Origin: Bacteroidales bacterium
GTDB taxonomy: Bacteria; Bacteroidota; Bacteroidia; Bacteroidales; UBA7960
Length of the DNA stretch: 14,081 nucleotides
Reading direction: 5' to 3'
Assembly (NCBI GenBank): GCA_007122745.1
Contig: SKTA01000166.1
Location: 1 to 14,081, forward strand
Every line of letters starts with the position of its first letter. Within the stretch, counting starts at the first letter, position 1. Positions 1-8,386 of the stretch are shown piece after piece. Position numbers and translations under genes: made by a program. The notes under the pieces are model-generated. The model was not told where the DNA came from. It saw only the letters and a list, made by a program, of their open reading frames with translations, and made no database searches.

Positions 1-1236
1 CAACAGATACAGAAAGCAAAAAGGATGTTCAATGTGGCCATGGCCCGGGTCGACTATAACGGCGAATACCACTATTGTTACTGTACGAAAAGCTCCCATT
101 TCTCATTTGTTCTTGAAGAGGCTCTTAAGAATGATATCCATATTGAAACATCTTCCGCATTCGATATCTATATCGTGGAAGAATTGCTGAACATCGGACT
201 GATAGACAAGTCCCGGTTCATTGTATGTAACGGGTTCAAACGTCCGTTATACATGGAAAAGGTGAGTGACCTGATCAACAACGGCTTTGCAAACACCATC
301 CCCGTGCTCGACAACAAGGATGAGATCAAAATTTATGACAAGCTGATACGAAAGGACAGAAAGTGCAAACTGGGCATAAGGATCGCAGCAGAGGAGGAAC
401 CCATGTTTGAGTTTTATACCTCAAGGCTCGGCATCAGGTATAAGGACATTGTTCCCTATTTCAAGGCCAATATTAAAAATGACAAGCGTTTTGAGCTGAA
501 GATGCTCCATTTCTTTATTAACACCGGGATAAAAGACAATGCATATTACTGGAATGAGTTGTCAAAATGTGTAAATGTATACTGCGACCTGAAGAAAATA
601 TGTCCGGAGCTTGACAGTCTGAACATCGGCGGCGGGTTCCCGATTAAAAATTCGCTTGGTTTTGAATACGATTATGAATACATGACTGAAGAGATCATCG
701 CGCAGGTTAAAATGATCTGCAACCAGCATGATATTCCCGAGCCCGACATATTCACCGAATTCGGTGCTTTTACCGTAGGGGAAAGCGGTGCGGTACTCTA
801 TTCTATCCTTGACCAGAAACAACAAAACGACAGAGAGCTATGGAATATGATTGACAGCAGTTTCATGACGACCCTGCCGGATATCTGGGCCTCCAAACAG
901 CGTTTCATCCTGCTGGCACTTAACAATTGGGATTCGGAATACCAGCGTGTAAACCTTGGTGGACTAACATGCGACAGCCAGGATTATTACAACGCCGAAG
1001 CACACTCCAATGCCATCTTCCTGCCAAAGATCAGAAAAGACATTCCACAATTCATCGGCATGTTCCATACCGGAGCCTATCAGGAAACCCTTGGGGGATT
1101 CGGTGGGTTGCAACACTGCCTCATACCAGCCCCAAAACTTGTGATCATCGACAAGGATGATGAAGGGGAATACAACACCAAACTTTTTGCAAAAGAACAA
1201 AGTTATAAGTCCATGCTTAAAACATTGGGCTTTTAA
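1..1236 (+). CDS. Arginine decarboxylase-like PLP enzyme (fold type III), 5' end missing
   Basis: The frame is open from base 1, so the gene begins upstream; 411 codons are present. From memory the Bacteroidota family is about 460 residues, so roughly 50 N-terminal residues are lost. The first in-frame ATG, at 25, is probably internal because the conserved stretch starts before it (QQIQKAKRMF). The PLP-binding lysine is in CTKSSHF (codon 88-90). The glycine-rich phosphate-binding loop is NIGGGFP (about 622-642). CDSQDYYN (from 970) resembles the CDS/CDG active-site segment that crosses the dimer interface in ornithine, diaminopimelate and arginine decarboxylases. The expected role is cytoplasmic decarboxylation of arginine to agmatine, feeding polyamine synthesis. 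The usual EPGR motif is replaced by EFGAFTVGESG, as I recall for this subfamily. Fold and family are clear, but the exact substrate is inferred; other basic or carboxynorspermidine-type substrates are not excluded. ftsK follows after 48 bases with its own promoter. Confidence 0.85.
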   Translation, partial: QQIQKAKRMFNVAMARVDYNGEYHYCYCTKSSHFSFVLEEALKNDIHIETSSAFDIYIVEELLNIGLIDKSRFIVCNGFKRPLYMEKVSDLINNGFANTIPVLDNKDEIKIYDKLIRKDRKCKLGIRIAAEEEPMFEFYTSRLGIRYKDIVPYFKANIKNDKRFELKMLHFFINTGIKDNAYYWNELSKCVNVYCDLKKICPELDSLNIGGGFPIKNSLGFEYDYEYMTEEIIAQVKMICNQHDIPEPDIFTEFGAFTVGESGAVLYSILDQKQQNDRELWNMIDSSFMTTLPDIWASKQRFILLALNNWDSEYQRVNLGGLTCDSQDYYNAEAHSNAIFLPKIRKDIPQFIGMFHTGAYQETLGGFGGLQHCLIPAPKLVIIDKDDEGEYNTKLFAKEQSYKSMLKTLGF

Positions 1237-1256
1237 TCCACATTTTGTTAATTTTG
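1225..1256 (+). promoter_or_regulatory. Bacteroidota-type promoter for ftsK
   Basis: The box TAATTTTG at 1249-1256 is an exact match to the Bacteroidota -7 element TAnnTTTG. A TTG at 1225-1227 lies 21 bases upstream, in the usual range for the -33 element. It overlaps the last codons of the decarboxylase gene. Transcription would start near 1260 and leave a leader of about 25 bases before the ftsK ATG. No Shine-Dalgarno sequence is visible in that leader. Assignment is by motif only. Confidence 0.55.
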
Positions 1257-1284
1257 TCTGTTCACCTCATCCAAAGCAAGCCGC

Positions 1285-3864
1285 ATGCCATTAAAGTACA
1301 ACATCAAAAAAAACACCCTTAAATCCAAAAACGGGAAAAAGCCGAAAAGCAAAAAACAAGGGCAAAAAATGGGGTGGAACTCCTTGGCAAATTTCTTTAA
1401 GGATCAGAGACTGGGAAAAGCCTTTGGCCTGTTCTTCATTCTTCTTTCCGTTTTTCTGTTCCTGGCATTCATTTCCTATCTTTTCACGTGGAAAAACTAT
1501 GACCACCTTGTGGATGGCCGGACCATCAATTGGTCACTACTGACAGACAATTCAATTGTTGTTGATAACATGATGGGGCGGACCGGTGCAATCATTGCCC
1601 ATCTTTTCATTAAAATGGGATTTGGCGTTTCGGCTTTCCTGTTTTTACCTGTTTTTTTTGCAATTGGAATAAGGTTGCTCGTCAGGGAAATCTTTTTTTC
1701 ATTGCAGAAAGTGACCCTCTATTGTTTGTTTTTTATTATATGGATTTCCGTTTTCCTGGGTTTTGTCATCACATCAGATGAGCTACAGACACTTCTGGGC
1801 GGTTTCTTTGGTCACATCAGTACAGTATGGCTCCATGGCCTGATCGGGTCAGCAGGAACAGCCATTCTTTTGTTATTTACAATAGGAACCTTTGCCATTC
1901 TTGCCTTTGATCCCAATTTTCATGCATTGGGATCCCATTTTAAGCGCGTTTTTTCGGTGTTATCATTCAAAAAGAGATCCAATGCTACCGATCATGAGTC
2001 GGATGACATAAACAAAAACGATAAAGACCGGGACGAAGAAGATCCATCATCAGAAAAAGAAATAAACACGACAGATTTGGATGATCAGGAAATACCAGCG
2101 CATCAAAAAGACAGAGATTTTTATAATGATGATGATGATGATGATGATGATATAACTTCAAAAGAGGGTGAAGAGGCCGAGAAACCCATTCCGCTTGATC
2201 CGGAAAGCAGCGAAGATGAAGGCAACAAAATGGAGCGGGAAGGGGAACCCGAATGGGAGGTTGAGGTCGGAAAGGAAAAAGTTACCGGCTCAGACTATCA
2301 AGCCATTGATACACCTTATACTGAAGAGAGGGAAGGCATGCCGGATCTCTCCGAGCTGGGAGAATATGACCCCACGCTAGATCTGCCCCATTACAAGATT
2401 CCTGATTTGAATCTTCTCGATGATCGTGGCAGCGGACAGATACAGATCAATAAAGAGGAGCTTGAGGGCAACAAAAACAGGATCATTGACACGCTTAGAA
2501 ACTATGCCATTGAGATTGACAAGATCAAGGCAACGGTCGGTCCTACTGTAACGTTATATGAAATCATACCGGCACCGGGAATACGTATCTCCAAGATCAA
2601 AAATCTGGAAAATGACATCGCATTAAGTCTTGCAGCGCTTGGCATCCGTATCATTGCACCCATTCCCGGACGTGGCACCATCGGGATTGAGGTGCCCAAC
2701 AGCAATCCGGAGATTGTTTCCATGCGGTCGGTTTTGGGCAGCGAGCGTTTCAGAAACTCCTCTTTCGAACTTCCCATAGGTCTGGGAAAAACAATTGCCA
2801 ACGAGACCTTCATTGCCGACCTCACCAAGATGCCCCACCTGCTGATGGCAGGAGCCACCGGTCAGGGAAAATCCGTAGGGCTTAATGCCATCCTGGCATC
2901 CATCATTTACAAGAAGCATCCCGCCTTTGTGAAGTTTGTTTTGATCGACCCAAAAAAGGTTGAACTGAATCTGTTTTCAAAGATTGAGAGACATTTTCTG
3001 GCAAAGCTTCCCGATACCGAAGAGGCCATTGTTACCGAAACAAGGGAGGTGATTCGCACCATCAATTCATTGTGCGTGGAGATGGACAACAGGTATGACC
3101 TGTTAAAGGATGCGCAAGCCAGAAATATCAAGGAATACAATGTCAAATTTGTTGCCCGCCGCCTGAACCCGAACCACGGCCATCGTTTTCTACCCTATAT
3201 CGTGCTTTTCATTGATGAATTTGCAGATCTCATCATGACAGCAGGCAAGGAGATTGAGTTGCCCATTGCGCGGCTGGCCCAGCTTGCAAGAGCCGTTGGG
3301 ATTCACCTGGTAATCGCCACACAACGGCCGTCTGTTAACATCATCACCGGAACCATCAAGGCGAACTTCCCTGCCAGGATCGCCTTCAGGGTTACCGCTA
3401 AAGTTGACTCAAGAACCATTCTCGACAGTGGCGGGGCCGACCAACTGATCGGCAGGGGCGACATGCTGCTTTCTACCGGAAGTGACCTGATACGTTTGCA
3501 ATGTGCCTTCATTGACACCCCGGAGATTGAACGGATCACCGAATACATTGGTTCACAGCGCGCCTACCCGGATGCCTTCCACCTGCCCGAATACTTAGAA
3601 GACGAATCATCTGCCTCGGAAGCCCTTGACCCATCCGAACGGGACGAGCTTTTTGAGGAAGCGGCACGCATCATCGTTGCCACCCAACAAGGCTCCACCT
3701 CATTAATTCAGCGAAAATTAAAATTGGGCTACAACCGCGCAGGCCGTATCATTGACCAGCTGGAGGCGGCAGGAATCGTGGGTCCATTTGAAGGCAGCAA
3801 AGCCAGAGAGGTAAAGATCAAAGATGAGGTAAGTCTGGAACAGATTTTGCGTTCTGAATACTAA
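1285..3864 (+). CDS. ftsK: DNA translocase FtsK (FtsK/SpoIIIE family)
   Basis: Septum-anchored ATPase that pumps DNA to clear and resolve chromosome termini at division. At 859 residues it is of normal Bacteroidota length. The N-terminus is strongly basic (lysine-rich, residues 4-28). Four hydrophobic segments follow at about 46-68, 101-131, 143-162 and 183-207. An acidic low-complexity linker covers about 226-370 and includes eight consecutive aspartates (282-289). The alpha/beta motor has Walker A GATGQGKS (523-530), Walker B VLFIDEFADL (D644, E645) and the family segment ATQRPSVNIITG. The C-terminal winged-helix gamma domain (about 787-859) contains QGSTSLIQRKLKLGYNRAG, the part that reads polar DNA signals in characterised homologues. 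The start at 1285 is chosen because the basic N-terminus and first membrane helix follow directly. lolA begins 36 bases after the stop and is probably cotranscribed. All key residues are present. Confidence 0.97.
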   Translation: MPLKYNIKKNTLKSKNGKKPKSKKQGQKMGWNSLANFFKDQRLGKAFGLFFILLSVFLFLAFISYLFTWKNYDHLVDGRTINWSLLTDNSIVVDNMMGRTGAIIAHLFIKMGFGVSAFLFLPVFFAIGIRLLVREIFFSLQKVTLYCLFFIIWISVFLGFVITSDELQTLLGGFFGHISTVWLHGLIGSAGTAILLLFTIGTFAILAFDPNFHALGSHFKRVFSVLSFKKRSNATDHESDDINKNDKDRDEEDPSSEKEINTTDLDDQEIPAHQKDRDFYNDDDDDDDDITSKEGEEAEKPIPLDPESSEDEGNKMEREGEPEWEVEVGKEKVTGSDYQAIDTPYTEEREGMPDLSELGEYDPTLDLPHYKIPDLNLLDDRGSGQIQINKEELEGNKNRIIDTLRNYAIEIDKIKATVGPTVTLYEIIPAPGIRISKIKNLENDIALSLAALGIRIIAPIPGRGTIGIEVPNSNPEIVSMRSVLGSERFRNSSFELPIGLGKTIANETFIADLTKMPHLLMAGATGQGKSVGLNAILASIIYKKHPAFVKFVLIDPKKVELNLFSKIERHFLAKLPDTEEAIVTETREVIRTINSLCVEMDNRYDLLKDAQARNIKEYNVKFVARRLNPNHGHRFLPYIVLFIDEFADLIMTAGKEIELPIARLAQLARAVGIHLVIATQRPSVNIITGTIKANFPARIAFRVTAKVDSRTILDSGGADQLIGRGDMLLSTGSDLIRLQCAFIDTPEIERITEYIGSQRAYPDAFHLPEYLEDESSASEALDPSERDELFEEAARIIVATQQGSTSLIQRKLKLGYNRAGRIIDQLEAAGIVGPFEGSKAREVKIKDEVSLEQILRSEY
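2128..2151 (+). repeat. (GAT)8 trinucleotide repeat inside ftsK
   Basis: Eight perfect GAT codons in a row encode eight aspartates in the acidic linker of FtsK. The pure period-3 run is 26 bases if the preceding AT is counted. Gains or losses of a unit would stay in frame and only change linker length. Confidence 0.95.
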
Positions 3865-3900
3865 TTTGCTTTGAATTGATCCGTTTCAAAAAACAAAATC

Positions 3901-4563
3901 ATGATACACCCACTGCTTTTTATACTTTCATTTGCTATTTTTTCCGGCAGTTATTATCAAGATACTGATGCTCCAGGGAGATACGAACAAAGAGCCTTGG
4001 ATATTCTTGATAACAGCCGCGCCCTGTTCAGTTCGTTTGACACTTTCCATGCTGAATTCGAATATGCCTCATCCTCAGTTGGATTCAGTCAGGGTTTAAA
4101 TGACGGCGGATCCCTTTACACAAAAGGCGACAAATATTACATGAGGCTGGATGGCAACATATTTGTTTCTGACGGTTCTACAGTCTGGTCATTTGTGGAG
4201 GAGATCAATGAGGTTCATATCAGTTATGTTTATGAATCAGAGGGGATCATAACCCCTACCTCATTGCTTGATAATTATCAGGATGCCTTTCGGCCACTGT
4301 GGATCAGACAGGAGCTGCACCGGGGGAAAGATGTGCACGTGATTGACCTGGTACCGGATGATCCGCATACCCCCTTTTCCAAATACCGTATTGCCATAAA
4401 AGAAGAGAGTGGCATGATCGCTTATGTGGTTGCTTATGACAGGCAGGGAGGAACTTATTCCTACATCATAACGGAAACAACCATAAACCCTGATTTACCT
4501 GATGCTTTATTTGCTTTTAACACAGATGATTATCCCGGAATCGGGGTGATAGATCTTCGGTAG
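3901..4563 (+). CDS. lolA: LolA-family outer-membrane lipoprotein carrier protein
   Basis: A 220-residue exported protein. Residues 1-17 or so form a short hydrophobic signal segment (HPLLFILSFAIFSG). The mature part has the LolA pattern: an N-terminal helix (RALDILDNSRALFSSFDTF) followed by alternating beta strands, including GSLYTKGDKYYMRL and ISDGSTVW-like FVSDGSTVWSF, which correspond to the conserved sugar-tong barrel of LolA/LolB proteins. In known homologues LolA carries lipoproteins through the periplasm from the LolCDE complex to the outer membrane. FtsK followed by LolA is a gene order I recognise from Bacteroidota, which supports the call. The 36-base gap after ftsK holds no TAnnTTTG match, so read-through from the ftsK promoter is likely. 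The leader is A-rich without a Shine-Dalgarno sequence. Bacteroidota carry several LolA-like paralogues, so a specialised cargo is possible. Confidence 0.82.
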   Translation: MIHPLLFILSFAIFSGSYYQDTDAPGRYEQRALDILDNSRALFSSFDTFHAEFEYASSSVGFSQGLNDGGSLYTKGDKYYMRLDGNIFVSDGSTVWSFVEEINEVHISYVYESEGIITPTSLLDNYQDAFRPLWIRQELHRGKDVHVIDLVPDDPHTPFSKYRIAIKEESGMIAYVVAYDRQGGTYSYIITETTINPDLPDALFAFNTDDYPGIGVIDLR

Positions 4564-4571
4564 TAAAGATC
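4552..4571. other. Small inverted repeat at the lolA / LysM-gene convergence
   Basis: GATCTT (4552-4557) and AAGATC (4566-4571) form a perfect 6-base inverted repeat with an 8-base loop. It contains the lolA stop codon and touches the stop codon of the opposing gene. It lacks a following T-run on either strand, so it is a weak candidate for a bidirectional terminator. It may be chance. Confidence 0.25.
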
Positions 4572-6723
4572 AATCGGGAGAATGGGCAATCTCAAGGGGT
4601 CGTTGCACATCCACCCACTGATAATTTTTGATCCGGCTGATATGAAAGTGCCTGTTTTCCCATCCACTTTCACTGTCAAAAGGTTGCGCGAATGCAAAGG
4701 GGTTTTCAATGGAGCCATCTTCCAGCAAAGGCATGCAGCGTGTAAAATTTTTTCCGAAACGGTTCAGGGCCTCGAAGAAGAAGAAAGCATTCTGGGCTGC
4801 CTTGAACGCATCCGGAGCGGGTTCTGTAAGAAACCACCTTCGATATCGATATGCAAAATCCTGAATATGGGGGTCGCGATAATCATAAAATGACGGACTG
4901 AAAATATGCACCTTCAGGTTTTGAAAATAATCGATCTCAATACTTGCATATTCCTGCCATTCTTGTATACCAAAGACGCTGATATCGTAGTGATGCCGTT
5001 TTGTATGCAGTTGTCGCAGGTAATCTGACAAGAAAGGCTCACCGCTAATGAGGGTAATAAGCACATTTTCCCGGTCAGGCCGCATTTTTTCCAACACACC
5101 CTCCATCCCTTCATAACGAAAAATTACCTCCTGGACATTATATGGTCTTGGCAGGCTAATCTCTCTGGTCGCCCTATCCTTAACCGGAATCATTAAGGAC
5201 ACCGTATCGGGCATAACGATCAGGTTGGTTTGCCTTCCACCCACCAGGGTACCGTTAAAGTAGTAGCCATTGATACGGGCAAGATTCAGGCTGTCATGAA
5301 AGGCATTCACAATTGCAACCTGTGTAAGCAAGGTATCTCTGAAAGATTCGATCAATGCAGCAGCACCGGGTTGCTGATTATGGACGATAATGATGTTCTG
5401 ATGGGGATAGTTTTGCGAAATGTAGGCTGAAAGCCCTTCCAGCATGGTTTCTAATGCCGGTGTAGATTTAACCAGATTGGGAAAGCCCTTCAATTGCCTG
5501 TTATCAGGCAGCAAAGGGGAGATAACAGGGATATCAAACTGTTTTCCATACCCGGCAATATGGTTCAGTGGCTGACGGTGGAACGGCCCAATGATCAGGT
5601 CCATCTCTTTAAAATCCTCTTTTTCTGTAAACATTTTGGCCTTTTCAATATCCTGACAAACATCATGGACATGCAACCTGATGTCAACACCCTTGTCTCG
5701 GATTGAATCAAGTGCTATAAGCACACCATGATAATAGGAAAGAAACGTAAAAGATCTGTGACCGGACTCCAGGCGCTCTTTCAGCACTTCCGGTTTTTCG
5801 AAAACCTCATTGTTTACATCCTCTTCGTGTTCTATATAAGAGAGATCTCCAAATCCGCTATCAGCAAGGCTGTCGGTATCTTCCAGCAATTCTTCCAGAT
5901 ATAATGGAATTAGTAAGGCAACATCGTATGAACCTTTTGGCATTAGGTCATTGCATTCATCATCAAAAGGTTCATCAGTAACTGTGCGGTATGGTTGTGT
6001 AACAGTTATGTATTCTTCTGAAATCTTTTCCGGTAGCGTTTCAACGACCTCATTTGCAGGGATCCTGATCCGCATGCCTGCTTTCAACCCTTCCTCCATC
6101 TCCGGATTGAGGGCTTTAAGCTGTTCTTCGCTGATGTTAAATTGCCGGGAAAGTCCATAAACTGTTTCACCGGGAGATACATGGTAATAAAGCAAGCCAT
6201 CCTCTTCAAATTCGGGACGTGCAGTTTGCTCTTCTTGTTCCAGAAGGATCCCTGTCGAAACAGGTATTCTGAGGACCTGACCCACTTGCAATCCACCGCG
6301 CGCAGCAGGATTGTAGTAAAGGATCTGTTCGATCGGAACGGCATATTGCTGGGAAAGGCCAAATAACGTCTCCCTCCTTTTGACTTTATGCTCAAAGTAG
6401 GCACCTTCAGGATCGGGTGCAACCATCCGTGTCTGTCGTTCCTTTTCGGGCTGCTCTTCAATCACCGGGACCCGGATCATTTGGTCGTAGCGCAAGCCAT
6501 CTTCGAGATCGGGATTTTCCCTGATGATATCCTGCTGTGTGACCCCATAAGCACGTGCGATGCCATAGAGGGTTTGTCCCTGCAATACTGCATGCATGTG
6601 ATATGGCCGACCATCAATATACTGGACGGTTTCAGAACGGTTCGTGATCTCAGAAGGCTCCTGGCTTCCGGCCGGAATAATCAAAAACAAAAGCAAAACA
6701 AAAACAACAGCTATTCGCACCAT
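4570..6723 (-). CDS. Secreted protein with three LysM domains and a PBP1/ABC-receptor-like domain
   Basis: A 717-residue envelope protein. The N-terminus (about residues 1-20, IAVVFVLLLFLIIPAGS before QEP) is a signal peptide without a lipobox cysteine, so a soluble periplasmic product is expected. Three LysM peptidoglycan-binding domains follow at about 41-86, 109-154 and 179-222, each with the pattern GxTLYGIA / ETLFGLS / ETVYGLS, a central NP, and an RIP or RVP end. From about 266 (SYDVALLIPLYLEE) to about 690 the sequence reads as a periplasmic type I binding-protein fold, with segments such as MDLIIGPFHRQPLNHIAGYG and FDIPVISPLLPDNRQLKGFP. This fold is shared by amino-acid receptors and by LpoA/YraM, the activator of peptidoglycan synthase PBP1A. 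The LysM anchors favour a cell-wall role over nutrient uptake, but that is inference. It lies 59 bases downstream of guaA on the same strand with a separate promoter match. Confidence 0.88.
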   Translation of the reverse strand: MVRIAVVFVLLLFLIIPAGSQEPSEITNRSETVQYIDGRPYHMHAVLQGQTLYGIARAYGVTQQDIIRENPDLEDGLRYDQMIRVPVIEEQPEKERQTRMVAPDPEGAYFEHKVKRRETLFGLSQQYAVPIEQILYYNPAARGGLQVGQVLRIPVSTGILLEQEEQTARPEFEEDGLLYYHVSPGETVYGLSRQFNISEEQLKALNPEMEEGLKAGMRIRIPANEVVETLPEKISEEYITVTQPYRTVTDEPFDDECNDLMPKGSYDVALLIPLYLEELLEDTDSLADSGFGDLSYIEHEEDVNNEVFEKPEVLKERLESGHRSFTFLSYYHGVLIALDSIRDKGVDIRLHVHDVCQDIEKAKMFTEKEDFKEMDLIIGPFHRQPLNHIAGYGKQFDIPVISPLLPDNRQLKGFPNLVKSTPALETMLEGLSAYISQNYPHQNIIIVHNQQPGAAALIESFRDTLLTQVAIVNAFHDSLNLARINGYYFNGTLVGGRQTNLIVMPDTVSLMIPVKDRATREISLPRPYNVQEVIFRYEGMEGVLEKMRPDRENVLITLISGEPFLSDYLRQLHTKRHHYDISVFGIQEWQEYASIEIDYFQNLKVHIFSPSFYDYRDPHIQDFAYRYRRWFLTEPAPDAFKAAQNAFFFFEALNRFGKNFTRCMPLLEDGSIENPFAFAQPFDSESGWENRHFHISRIKNYQWVDVQRPLEIAHSPD

Positions 6724-6769
6724 ATTTCGGGATGGTTTATAAGATTACGTTCTTGATCACATAAAATTG

Positions 6770-6777
6770 CAAAGGTA
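6770..6777 (-). promoter_or_regulatory. -7 promoter box for the LysM / binding-protein gene
   Basis: Read on the minus strand the bases are TACCTTTG, an exact TAnnTTTG match, in the 59-base gap after the guaA stop. The leader to the ATG at 6723 would be about 40 bases. No TTTG or TTG lies at the expected -33 spacing, so the match rests on one element. Confidence 0.4.
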
Positions 6778-6782
6778 CACAA

Positions 6783-8309
6783 CTATTCCCATTCTATTGT
6801 TGCAGGCGGCTTTGAGCTAATGTCATAAACGACCCTGTTTACCCCTTTCACATTATTGATGATATCGTTGCTAACTTTTGCCAGAAAATCATAGGGTAGA
6901 TGCACCCAGTCAGCGGTCATGCCGTCGGTTGATTCAACCGCCCTGAGCACAACGGCGTTTTCATAAGTGCGTTCATCGCCCATAACACCCACAGACTGCA
7001 CAGGAAGCAAGATTGCTGCAGCCTGCCAGACGCTGTTATAGAGGCCATGCGCTTTCAAAGCCCGGATGAAATGGTGATCCACCTCCTGAAGGGCACGCAC
7101 CTTGTCGGCGGTTACCTCACCGAGGATTCGAATGCCAAGTCCCGGACCGGGAAATGGATGACGTTCCAGAATTATTGAAGGAACGTTCAGGCTTTCCCCA
7201 ACAAGCCTGACCTCATCCTTAAAGAGTGAATTCAATGGCTCAACCACTTTTAAATTCATAATATCAGGGAGACCACCCACGTTGTGATGCGATTTAATGG
7301 TCACCGAGGGGCCTTTAACCGATACCGATTCTATCACATCCGGATAAATGGTTCCCTGGGCGAGCCATACAACATTTTGAATCTTATGTGCTTCACGTTC
7401 AAAAACCTCAATAAATACGCGGCCAATGGCCTTGCGCTTTTGCTCGGGGTCAGAAATCCCTATCAATGCCTCCAGGAAATGATCTGCAGCGCGGACACCT
7501 TTGACGTTCAAACCCATATCGCGATAGGAGATCAATACATCCTCAAATTCATTCTTTCGCAACAGGCCGTTATCCACAAAAATGCAATGTAGGTTACTGC
7601 CGATGGCACGGTGCAGCAGAAATGCAGCGACACTGGAGTCCACACCACCGGAAAGCCCCAACACCACCTTGTCATCACCAAGTTTCCGTTTAAGATTCTC
7701 AACGGTACTGTTGATAAAAGAATCGGGAGTCCAGCCCTGCGAACAACCGCAAATATCCACAACAAAGTTCCGGATCAGCTCTTTCCCCTGCGTGGTATGG
7801 TACACTTCAGGATGGAACTGCAAACCGAACAATGGCTTATCGGGTGCCCTGAAAGCAGCTACGCCGATGTCGTTGGTGCGCGCCAGCAATCTGTAATCAT
7901 CAGGAAGGCGGGTAATGCTGTCGGCATGAGACATCCATACCTGTCCTCCCGTTGCAATCCCCTTAAACAGCGTTTCGCCATCATCCACAAAAGACAATCG
8001 TGCCCGGCCATATTCACGTGAAGAGGAGCGTTCAACCTCCCCGCTATTTGCCATGGTAAGCAATTGTGCGCCATAACACAACCCAAGTACAGGTAAATTA
8101 TCAATCCATCCCAGGTCCGGCTTTGGTGCTTCAGGGTCACGAACACTAAACGGACTCCCCGACAAGATCACACCTTTGATGTGTGTTTTTTGTTCCGGCT
8201 TGTAAAAATATGGATGGATCTCACAGTAGACGTTGAGTTCACGAACACGGCGCGCGATAAGCTGGGTGTATTGCGAGCCAAAATCCAGTACCAAAATCAT
8301 TTCTTGCAT
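6783..8309 (-). CDS. guaA: GMP synthase, glutamine-hydrolysing
   Basis: Converts XMP to GMP with ATP and glutamine, the last step of de novo guanine nucleotide synthesis, in the cytoplasm. The 508 residues carry the full two-part architecture. The N-terminal class I glutamine amidotransferase has nucleophile C78 in LGLCYGAQ and the His/Glu pair H166 and E168 in LQFHPEV. The ATP-pyrophosphatase domain has the PP-loop SGGVDSS at 220-226. The C-terminal dimerisation domain ends with the typical KPPATIEWE. HPFPGPGLGIRI, characteristic of GuaA, is present. The start at 8309 (MQEMILVLDFGSQ) is kept because, from memory, Bacteroides GuaA begins with a very similar MQE; the alternative ATG at 8298-8300 would remove only three residues. 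No catalytic residue is missing. It is transcribed divergently from yggS, and I see no purine riboswitch fold upstream. Confidence 0.98.
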   Translation of the reverse strand: MQEMILVLDFGSQYTQLIARRVRELNVYCEIHPYFYKPEQKTHIKGVILSGSPFSVRDPEAPKPDLGWIDNLPVLGLCYGAQLLTMANSGEVERSSSREYGRARLSFVDDGETLFKGIATGGQVWMSHADSITRLPDDYRLLARTNDIGVAAFRAPDKPLFGLQFHPEVYHTTQGKELIRNFVVDICGCSQGWTPDSFINSTVENLKRKLGDDKVVLGLSGGVDSSVAAFLLHRAIGSNLHCIFVDNGLLRKNEFEDVLISYRDMGLNVKGVRAADHFLEALIGISDPEQKRKAIGRVFIEVFEREAHKIQNVVWLAQGTIYPDVIESVSVKGPSVTIKSHHNVGGLPDIMNLKVVEPLNSLFKDEVRLVGESLNVPSIILERHPFPGPGLGIRILGEVTADKVRALQEVDHHFIRALKAHGLYNSVWQAAAILLPVQSVGVMGDERTYENAVVLRAVESTDGMTADWVHLPYDFLAKVSNDIINNVKGVNRVVYDISSKPPATIEWE

Positions 8310-8313
8310 CTTG

Positions 8314-8346
8314 CAAAGATAATTATATGATCATTTATTTCTTCAA
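8314..8346 (-). promoter_or_regulatory. Bacteroidota-type promoter for guaA
   Basis: On the minus strand TATCTTTG (8321 down to 8314) is an exact TAnnTTTG match. A TTG (8346-8344) lies 22 bases upstream of it, at the long end of the allowed spacing. The box ends only 4 bases before the guaA ATG, so the transcript would be leaderless or nearly so. Confidence 0.45.
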
Positions 8347-8386
8347 TATTTTTTTATCAGAGTAACCCGGTTTTGATATGAATACT

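Noticed and set aside
2502..3548. Minus-strand frames opposite the FtsK motor domain
   Set aside because: The plus strand encodes intact Walker A and B motifs throughout, so these are complementary-strand artefacts.
3865..3900. Separate promoter for lolA in the gap after ftsK
   Set aside because: The nearest sequence, TAATTTGC, misses two of the fixed bases of TAnnTTTG and no other match exists, so cotranscription with ftsK is simpler.
4582..4893. Plus-strand frame of 103 codons just after lolA
   Set aside because: It is antisense to the C-terminal part of the LysM / binding protein, which continues without interruption, and it has no family resemblance.
7284..8021. Plus-strand frames of about 100-136 codons opposite guaA
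   Set aside because: guaA is intact with all catalytic motifs on the other strand, and these overlap each other and show no protein-like features.
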